Source: Schizochytrium sp. TIO01 (lineage: Eukaryota; Sar; Bigyra; Thraustochytrida; Thraustochytriidae). From it: 64,000 nucleotides of DNA. The DNA is taken from contig SMSO01000031.1 in assembly GCA_004764695.1 (NCBI GenBank), positions 6,567,261-6,631,260 on the forward strand, written 5' to 3'. Shown one piece after another: positions 57,101 through 64,000 of this stretch. The notes below the pieces were generated by a model. The model made no database searches, had not been told where the DNA came from, and worked only from the letters and a program-made list of their open reading frames with translations. Made by a program: the position numbers and the translations under genes. Positions within the stretch are counted from its first letter, which is position 1. Every line of letters begins with the position of its first letter.

Positions 57101-57345
57101 AGGAGTGTCATCAGCATGTTGCAACATGCCCTGGTAATGTAAGTCGAGATCAGGATCCGTTTTACCCGGAAAGCTTTGAATGTGTTGAAGAAGCTTGGAG
57201 AGGTTTGCGAGCTAAGAGAATTCATAAATACTGGGAAAACAATATACCAGAAGGTGATGTACGCGAAATGGTCAGAGGGAAGCTTACACCATTATTGACG
57301 GCCGATATCGTTGGTCCTGGATTTGTCTTACCGAATGATGACTAA
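51137..57345 (+). CDS. LRR-protein kinase-RBR-type zinc-module protein, 22 exons, frameshifted at 56867-56869
   Basis: Exons: 51137-51198, 51280-51363, 51440-51523, 51585-51668, 51754-51837, 51910-51993, 52056-52139, 52208-52294, 52363-52446, 52535-52618, 52691-52774, 52867-52950, 53017-53100, 53174-53257, 53340-53384, 53472-53555, 53639-53722, 53818-53901, 53992-54075, 54143-54226, 54299-54382, then 54458 to the end. Eighteen repeat exons are exactly 84 bp; one is 87 and one 45; all are phase 2. Residues 1-570 are LRR. A helical linker with an acidic patch follows. The kinase domain is about 1044-1274: Lys in EIVLKRF, HCDIKPANV, DFD in place of DFG, YLAPEL. Then comes a RING1-like module from about 1283 (CILC, CGNGHFVCEDC, CSVEGC). 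The first frame stops at 56915. Removing one G at 56867-56869 continues it into CPHCHAVFSDFEGCCALKC, FCAWCLD and CHQHVATC, ending at 57345 (about 1530 aa). Likely a kinase/E3-ligase receptor; its activities are inference. Confidence 0.85.
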
Positions 57346-57739
57346 ATGATAAGACCCACAGATCGATCAAATTAACCCATCAGGGTTGATCAAGGACTTC
57401 GAGATCAAGACGGTTTTACCACTTGATCAAGAGCAAAATCAAATCCAAATTGAGGAGAGCCAAATGGTTGCTTTTGCAGCAGTTATGTTTTTTGGTGGTT
57501 TGATCAGTATTTAGGTTAATTACTAATTAATCGATTAAGATGCTTTTATTCAGGACGAGAATGCTAATGTCAACAAACATAAGCTTCGCGGTTTTGAGAG
57601 CCACTTGAAGTCTACGTTTTGAAGCTGTCGATGCATATTTGCACAAGTGTTCAATAGTTGAAATACGCCTATAAATTATCTGTTAAACCGTCAATTGGTT
57701 TGATGAATACGATGAAGAAGGAAATGTTTCGATTTTGTT
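57346..57739. other. 394-bp spacer between convergent LRR genes
   Basis: It contains three TGATCAAG-type motifs (one as CTTGATCAAG) within 57380-57440 and is otherwise AT-rich. Shared 3' ends. Confidence 0.5.
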
Positions 57740-60700
57740 TTACCGAGAGTTTGATCCTCTAGGATTTGCTGATTGATAGCCGCATTGTTGGAGAAAATAA
57801 GCGGTAGCATTTGTAAGACCCTCCCAGGCCTTTATTGCACCTAAAAGTGCATGAACATAGCTTGAATCTCCCTCAAATATTGTATTTGACAATTCATCAA
57901 ACTCGTCAGCAGACTGCATCGCTTTCGATAGAATGTTTAGAAGGGCTGGTGTCCTCAGTACAACGAGCCTCCTAAGCTCCGCGCTTCCGGGGAAGTATAC
58001 AAGAGCACCTCTATCATGCATGTGTGCTAGCATTTTACGTACAGCTCGATGTGGTACTCCGCACTGCGTAGTAGCAATAGAAAAGACATGCTCTTCTGAT
58101 AGAAAATTGCGATCTGTTTTATACATTTCATGAAGGCATAAAGACCACCGTAGGGATATCTTTTCCTTCACAATTGATTGCAAAGCAGCAGTAGATGCTA
58201 AGCATGATCTTAGAGCGTAACAATGCGAAAGATCGACACGATTAGTATTATCGATCGGGAAGAAGCTCAGGCGCTCTTTGCGATTTGTAATTATTTTCAA
58301 GCTGGGCTCAGAGCTGATTGCAGGCATAAGAGTTCGCTCGATGGCACGATGGTACTTTTGGTCAGAAATTGTATCGAGATGTGTTCCAACAAGAACAACA
58401 GTTGCTCGAGAGGCTTGTGTTCGAATGAAGTAAAGCTGAAGATATATGGCTTCTAGGGCGGTATCTTGATCATCTAAATGATCCAATTCTTCCATATCAA
58501 TGACGTCTTCAAGAAGAGCCTTCCCATATAATTCTCGCATGTCAAAAACAAGAAGATAGAGACCTCCAGAGGAAAAAAAGAGACGATGTAAGGGAAAGAA
58601 TTCTTTCGTTCCGCCATATTCCCATATCATCAAACTTACTTCCTCTTGCAACTTGCGAGTTTGTTTTTGAGCCTGCAGCCGGGCCTCGGCATCGTACAAT
58701 GTGGAGAGATATTCTGTTGTGAGTTGAAGGGTCGATTCACTTGAGGATGCAATTGAGCTACCTTCCTCCAGCGTTGTACTTTCTGAAGAGGAACGGCGTA
58801 AAGACACAGCTGATTTAACCGAATCTCGTATCCGACTGCTACGTTGACGCAAGAGGGTTTTGTGCCTGTATTTTCGGTCCGAGAGAAGACGTGAAAGGTC
58901 AGAGGATACTATATCCGCCTGAGTTATCCAATCTTGGGCCCGAACAAGTTGAGTTTGCACACCATTTGTTGGAATATACTCTGGAACGTAGGGTTGTCCA
59001 AGCAAGGTTCGGATGGTAGAGGTTTTCCCAGAGTTACACTTTCCAACAACCATGAGTTTGACTCTTGCCCACGTCGCACTTTTGTCACGCAAGAGGGCAT
59101 CTAAAGCATACTGTCCAAAATCACTCACTTCTTGTCTGATCTCCTCGAAGTGTGCATCAATGCGGAGTGCAAGGTCATCTGGAATATCGACATCGAGTCT
59201 GAACGTATTAAAAAGGGGTGTCAGTAACCAAAGTCTAGGTAAAACTTGAATTAGGGAACTTACGAAAGAGTTTGAAGGCTGAGGTTTAACTCAACAGCAT
59301 CTGCAAGGGCTAAAACACCTTCGGCATCAATGTTTGTATCGATAAGGCTATCCCCCCCCCAAAAAAATACAAAAAAATACAAAAATAAAAAAAAATCGAC
59401 AAGGAGCACCACGACGAGTGCAATATTGAATTATAAAACAACGCGTCAGTCTCTCAGTTCTTAATCGATATTAAAACTGCAATACTTACTTCAGAACTTT
59501 CAGGGTAGATGTATTGCCACGGAGAGCAGATGCAAACACACGGGCACCCTCGTTGCCAATGTGGTTGTGTTGAAGACTGCTTACAGAAAAGGCCAAGCAA
59601 ACGTCAGAAATCTGCATCCGCGTCTTCACAGCAGTCTGCTTTATTCAAAAAACCTACAGTAGACTTGAGAGTGTATCATTATCCTGAAGTAGGGTTGCGA
59701 GCTCAACAGCACCTTCAACACCAATATTATTACTTGCAAGCCTGTATTTATTCTCATGTGAAAAATATACCAAGATGAAAGGTGAGCCAGGCGTGTTCAA
59801 TGAGTCGATGTTCAAGCAGATAGTACCTACGATAAGGTTTGAAGAAATCGATTTTCCAGCAAGGCCCCCGCAATGGCACACGAGCCTTCGTCACCAACAT
59901 TGCAATCTTGCAGGCTATTCAATTGGGGTCAAGAAAATGTCAGTATCAGATGTCATTTCTAAGTTTTTAGCTTACATTAAGGTCAACGGATGAAACTTAC
60001 CACAGTGTTCTCAGACTTTGATTCACTCGTATACCTTCTGCGAGTGCCAAAGCACCTTCAGATCCAATGTTACAACCCGAAAGACTATGTTTTAATAGTA
60101 TCGAATAAGCAAAACCGAAATGATCATGGGTTTTAAATTATCACCATTAGCAAAAACAGAAAAGAAAAAGTGAGTGATCCTGCGAAGCAAAAAACCAACT
60201 GGGGCAACAAGAAAAGCATTAAAAAATTTACGTACTCAAGAAATTCAAGAGACTTGCTCTCTCGGAGAGTATCTGCAAGAGCAAAACAGCTGTCTGCCCC
60301 AATTTCATTGTTACATAGACTGTATTTGATGCAAAGAATACGAAAGTTATATGATTGAGTCAACATCCAACTCTCATCTCAGTAATTTATCTTTAAGTTC
60401 TGGCAGACACTTACATCAAAGTTTCTAAAACTGTGTTATTGCGCAACGCCTCTCCAAGAGCCATGCAGCCCTCAGCGACAATCTTATTGGATTTGAGACT
60501 ATTCGGCACGGGTTAGAACTGTCCTTCTGCGGTTGTAATTAAAAGTCGATTGCGATTAATTGAAATAAAGTATAACTCACTCCAGTATACGTAACGACTG
60601 GTTTTCTCGCAAGCTTGCGGCAAGCGCTCCAGTTCCTTCGTTTCCAATCAGGTTATTTTCGAGACTGTCAATTATGCATGAGAAAGGCGAGTTAGAGTTT

Positions 60701-61129
60701 ATGAATGTACAAAATTTCATTGAGCAAGACGAAATTAAGAGGTGCACGTACATAAGTACCTCTAAAGAACAAATCTCAAAAAGTGCTTCTGCAAGAATAG
60801 AAGCACCAGCATTCCCAATATTGCAGTTCCCGAAACTATCGTATTAATTTGAGTTAGTAAAATGAATATTCAAGAGATGCTAGCTCCTTCCGGGAAAAAT
60901 CAAGTCGCCTTTGCTTTTCGAACTCACTGCATATATTTAATTTTTCCACTCGCTAGCATTGCATCAGCTAGGCTTGACATACTCTCATCATCAATATCTG
61001 CCTCGATCCTGTATGGTTTTCTAGTTAGTTTTACCCAACACGAAATAACTGTTTTCTAGCTTACCTGAGTTCTGTCGCTCCATTTTGCAATTCTGCAAGT
61101 GCAGTTTCAACATCTGCAGCACAGGACAT
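57740..61129 (-). CDS. LRR-ROC GTPase-COR protein (ROCO-like), 12 exons (787 aa)
   Basis: Exons on the minus strand: 61129-61065, 61008-60928, 60835-60752, 60664-60581, 60498-60415, 60319-60236, 60084-60001, 59914-59831, 59741-59658, 59576-59490, 59347-59264, 59198-57740. The first is 65 bp, as in the gene at 15196. Repeat exons are 84 bp except one of 81 and one of 87; all are phase 2. An in-frame ATG at or near 61327 would add 66 Gly/Cys-rich residues; 61129 is chosen by analogy. Residues 22-302 are LRR (e.g. LENNLIGNEGTGALAASL). The ROC domain follows: P-loop GKCNSGKTS (354-362), IWEYGGTKEF for DxxG (about 493-502), GTHLD for TKxD (573-577), with a Ser-rich insert between. Then comes a COR-A-like winged helix (FSIATTQCGVPHRAVRKML). 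The protein ends without a full COR or kinase, so it is short for ROCO proteins. Confidence 0.86.
59351..59398. repeat. poly-C/poly-A tract inside an intron
   Basis: Ten C, then A-runs separated by TAC, just inside the 3' end of the intron before the last LRR exon (minus strand). On the coding strand it reads T-rich then G-rich, so part of it may serve as a polypyrimidine tract. Confidence 0.8.
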
Positions 61130-62992
61130 CTTGACGCCAAGGAGAAAATCCAGGTCAGACTGCTTCGTATACAACACTCCTCCGCCTCCACAGCGACAGG
61201 CTTGTTGGTTGGATTTAGCGTTGCTCTTCCTCCAGCAGCACAGAAGACCCTGCCGGGTCTCGTCTCCTTGTGCGAATGAACGCAGTGAAGGTAGTGATCG
61301 GAGTTTGGCCCCAAAGTTCAACCTCAACGATTCCTCTTCTCTTCACGCTCAAATACTGTTGCTCTTTCAGCCTCGTATGATTGTAGCACACTGAGTGAGC
61401 GAGGGACCTTGCAGGCGTGCGCTACTGTCCCTCTATCTATACCTTTCGCAAAGAACCTAATCTTCCTGCAGATGCAGGCAGGTTGGGTCCAAGTCTCCTT
61501 CTCCTGCAGAGACTCCCGATTTGCCTTGCAGTACGCAGACGCAATGCCCAGGTCTCCAAGGGCTCCTTTCCATTTACAGTTTGCAGTTTGCAGTTTGCAG
61601 GCTCGCTGCGAGCACTTTCGCAGCTCGGTAGCATGAGTGCACGCGCTGGGAAAGGTTCCCAATAGTGACTAACGCCAGTAATGAAGTGCGCAATACCTTC
61701 TACCTAGCTGGTGCCGCCTACTCTTCGTCCTGCCGGTGAACGAGAATGCTGCAGCGAGGAAGCGTGCAGGCAGTAGACGATCGGCACCTCCTTCGCTTTC
61801 CCTCCCTCACGCCTCCTGTGGCAATTGCCAAGCAGAAGAGGACAACTGCAAGTATGCCTTCACATTGCCAGCACAAAATTGATTGCACTCCAGGGACTTA
61901 CTTGTGCAGTGTGGTGACATTGGGCTCTTTCAGAGGCAGCTGCAAATGCAAATTCACGGCAAGTCAAACAAACTCGAACAATCTCTTGGGATTAATTGAT
62001 GCTGATGGGGCCCGGGTTCTCCAAGATGGTCTACACATCATCATCCGCGCTGACCCAGATCATGATCTGATGACTCTGAAGGACACAGAAGGACATCGAA
62101 GTGCAGCTTCGCTTTGTGGAGTTGAAGCATGCCAGGAAGATGCAGATGTCAGTGTCTGATTTAATGATGCCAAGAAATGGTGGAGCGTGAGGGAGGGAGG
62201 GTTTTGGCACACTTGCAAACAAGCGCAGCCGCAGCTGGTCCATTAATCATACTGGTGTTCGGATCACATGTAATCGTGCATCGCAGTCCCTTTGAGCAGG
62301 TGGCAATAGGTGAGAGGTGATGGCTTGCTTTGTAATCGAAAGGAGCTTTGGTTGCAATCAAACAAAGATTGGTGCTTCTTGAGATTGCAGACAACTTGAA
62401 GGAAGACTCGAAGGACAGTAAGAAAGGCTTTGAGGCGGCGATATTGCTTAACACTCTTAGCTATTATTAGTGACATCTGCTACTAACAGGAAATTGCAAT
62501 TTGCGTTGGTTTCCAATAACTCTCTCATCGTTCTTTTGGTCATCGACGATGGAAAGAAGGAAAAGGAGAAGAAGGCGATGGCAGGATGAAAGATCAGCAG
62601 TTTACTTGCGTCCACCCGGGGCCTGAGAGATTGTCATTTGGGCTGAGGTGGAAGGTGTCCTTGTGGAATGGCACCCACGGTTAATTAAATTAATTTGAGA
62701 CTCTGCGACCAAAGCCCTCAAAACAAGACCAATCATCCTTCTTCTTACGTGAAGAAATCGCTAAACATGGAAAAAAATCAAGGTAATTAATTAAACCACA
62801 ATTCAATTTTCTAAGTCAACAACTCAGCGCTGCGGAGTTGCGGCGCCGCGAGTTCTTCTGGGCCGCTTGAGCTCACCCCTGCCAGGGCGCCTCTGCCTGC
62901 TCCGTTACAACGAGGCGGCTGAGCTGCTCTGAGTGTGTTTGCTCTCTGCAGTTGCGAATCTAGCTAGCTAGCTAGACCTGAAATTTGGCGGC
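61130..62992. other. intergenic region between divergent genes
   Basis: Promoter region for the ROCO-like gene (left) and DHX8 (right). It includes (TTTRCAG)4 at 61573-61600 and a (CTAG)n run just before 62980. No frame shows a domain. Confidence 0.55.
61573..61600. repeat. (TTTGCAG)4 heptanucleotide repeat
   Basis: Four 7-bp units; the first is TTTACAG, the others TTTGCAG. Confidence 0.9.
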
Positions 62993-64000
62993 ATGGAGGA
63001 CCTTGACCGCCTCTCGCTGGTGTCGCGAGTATCTCGCGAACTAGAGACCGGCCTAGGGATCGGTGAAGAGGCCCTTGCAGAGTTCTTTATCTCCCTCGCC
63101 AAGGAGCACGAACGCAGCGGCCCTGATGCTTTCGTGGCGGCACTTCATGAGCAAGATGACAGCATTCCTGAAGACCTCGCGCGGACCATCTTTGCGCTTG
63201 TCGCCGATATGAACGCGGCTAGTAGACCAAAGGGCCCCACTTCAGGGAATGGTGACGCGGGACCCTCCTCGAAGTCTCAGGACCCTCTTGCAAACAAGCT
63301 TCCGGGACTCTCGAGGCCCGATGAAAAGGGCCCAATTGGCGTAGGAGAAGGCCGTGATTCTGCCACAGAGCGAAGGCTTCGCGAACTTAGAGCGCAGTTG
63401 GACAAATCTGCACCCTCAAGCGACTCTGCAGACCATAGGAATGCAAATCTTGGGAACGGTAACTCAAGGTTCGGAAGCGGAAGAGAAGGCGTCTCCATTA
63501 AGAGAGGCTCCGAGAGCGAACCTCTGTTTGGCAAGGTTTATCAGGGAGTTGTGAGAAATGTGAAGGACTTTGGTTGCTTTGTAGAGCTTCCGGAGTTCGC
63601 ATCGAGGTCGTCTCGTGGAGGTGGTATTGTAGAAGGCCTAGTTCGTGCGAACCAAATGGCGAGGGATATGAGAGATAAAAAACCGTATGATGTTGTTCGG
63701 AGGGGAGACAAGGTACTGGTGAAGGTCGTGAGCCAACCAGGAAACAAGTTGTCTTTAAATATGGCGGAGGTGGATCAACAGAGCGGCGTGGACCTCAGGC
63801 CTGCCAAAGGATCAGCGAACTCATCAGTCTCGTCAAACTCTGTTGTAACGTCCACAATGGCATCTACGTCTATGAGAGACCCTATGTCACGAGAGCTGCC
63901 AGGTATTGTACAGCGCAAGCGCAAGATGAAACACTCTGAAGAAGAACTCTGGGAGATCCGACAACTCATTAACTCTGGTGCATTGCCAAAAGATGCTTAC
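62993..64000 (+). CDS. DHX8: pre-mRNA splicing RNA helicase DHX8/PRP22, N-terminal part
   Basis: From ATG 62993 the frame is open for 336 codons to the window edge; helicase motifs lie beyond it. The N-terminus LDRLSLVSRVSRELETGLGI, followed by LAEFFISLAKEH, matches the DHX8 N-terminal helical domain. A charged linker follows. Residues about 178-266 are an S1 RNA-binding domain: LFGKVYQGVVRNVKDFGCFV, GLVRANQMA, KVLVKVVSQPGNKLSLNM, then EVDQQSGVDL, the exact place where DHX8 proteins have DVDQxTGEDL. The segment before the helicase core (SEEELWEIRQLINSGALPK) also fits. Prp22/DHX8 releases mature mRNA from the spliceosome and is nuclear. It has no introns in the visible part. Confidence 0.95.
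   Translation, partial: MEDLDRLSLVSRVSRELETGLGIGEEALAEFFISLAKEHERSGPDAFVAALHEQDDSIPEDLARTIFALVADMNAASRPKGPTSGNGDAGPSSKSQDPLANKLPGLSRPDEKGPIGVGEGRDSATERRLRELRAQLDKSAPSSDSADHRNANLGNGNSRFGSGREGVSIKRGSESEPLFGKVYQGVVRNVKDFGCFVELPEFASRSSRGGGIVEGLVRANQMARDMRDKKPYDVVRRGDKVLVKVVSQPGNKLSLNMAEVDQQSGVDLRPAKGSANSSVSSNSVVTSTMASTSMRDPMSRELPGIVQRKRKMKHSEEELWEIRQLINSGALPKDAY

Noticed and set aside
61130-61327. 66-residue N-terminal extension of the ROCO-like protein
   Set aside because: The frame is open but Gly/Cys-rich and odd. The two sister LRR genes start directly with the short cap exon, so 61129 is preferred.
1-64000. Transposons, CRISPR arrays, rRNA, viral insertions
   Set aside because: No transposase, reverse transcriptase, long terminal or inverted repeats, spaced direct repeats, rRNA or viral protein motifs were seen.

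Overview
ORGANISM. This is eukaryotic nuclear DNA, probably from a unicellular protist. Genes are separated by long non-coding stretches rich in tetranucleotide microsatellites. Introns are short (about 45-145 nt, mostly 59-117), with near-invariant GTAAGT/GTACGT donors and YAG acceptors. The gene repertoire (DHX8/Prp22 splicing helicase, eEF1A methyltransferase, Ubl-BAG protein, WW-J-domain-PH protein, leucine-rich-repeat receptors, TIR-like/TPR protein, RBR-type zinc modules) suggests a stramenopile, perhaps a labyrinthulomycete. That placement is inference from domain combinations; no rRNA or other phylogenetic marker is present. The standard genetic code is used. LAYOUT. 1-652 (-): 5' part of a J-domain protein running off the left edge. 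653-8632: gene-poor, full of (GAAC)n, (TTCA)n, (CATA)n and CTAC/GTAG repeats. 8633-11881 (-): TIR-like plus 16-TPR protein. 15196-17752 (+): pure LRR protein in 16 exons. 18439-19231 (+): tandem GST-N/thioredoxin-fold protein with a frameshift. 19753-21382 (-): CK1/VRK-like kinase with a frameshift. 22217-25366 (-): multi-cNMP-binding-domain protein. 25367-30834: gene-poor. 30835-33306 (+): WW-WW-coiled-coil-J-PH protein. 34013-35040 (+): Ubl-BAG protein. 35376-38375 (-): Peptidase_G2-like membrane protein. 40738-42882 (-): coiled-coil protein. 43691-44838 (-): EFM7-like methyltransferase. 46389-47612 (+): mitochondrial TPR protein. 48338-49392 (+): ankyrin protein with a frameshift. 49619-49846 (-): small membrane protein. 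51137-57345 (+): LRR-kinase-RBR protein in 22 exons. 57740-61129 (-): LRR-ROC-COR protein in 12 exons. 62993 to the right edge (+): DHX8/PRP22. MAIN BIOLOGY. Three LRR genes share one design: a 62-65 bp first exon coding a short cap, then a run of exons that are almost all exactly 84 bp, each coding one 28-residue ribonuclease-inhibitor-type repeat, always in phase 2. Different C-terminal outputs follow: none, kinase plus RBR-type zinc modules, or ROC GTPase-COR. The last two are convergent neighbours 394 bp apart. With the TIR-like/TPR protein they look like a set of intracellular sensor proteins; the immune-like role is inference. A second theme is Hsp70 co-chaperones: two J-PH proteins and a BAG protein, one J-PH gene lying next to the BAG gene. 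CAUTION. Four genes carry a one-base frameshift inside conserved sequence, each in a 3-4 nt homopolymer. Indel errors in the sequence are the simplest explanation.
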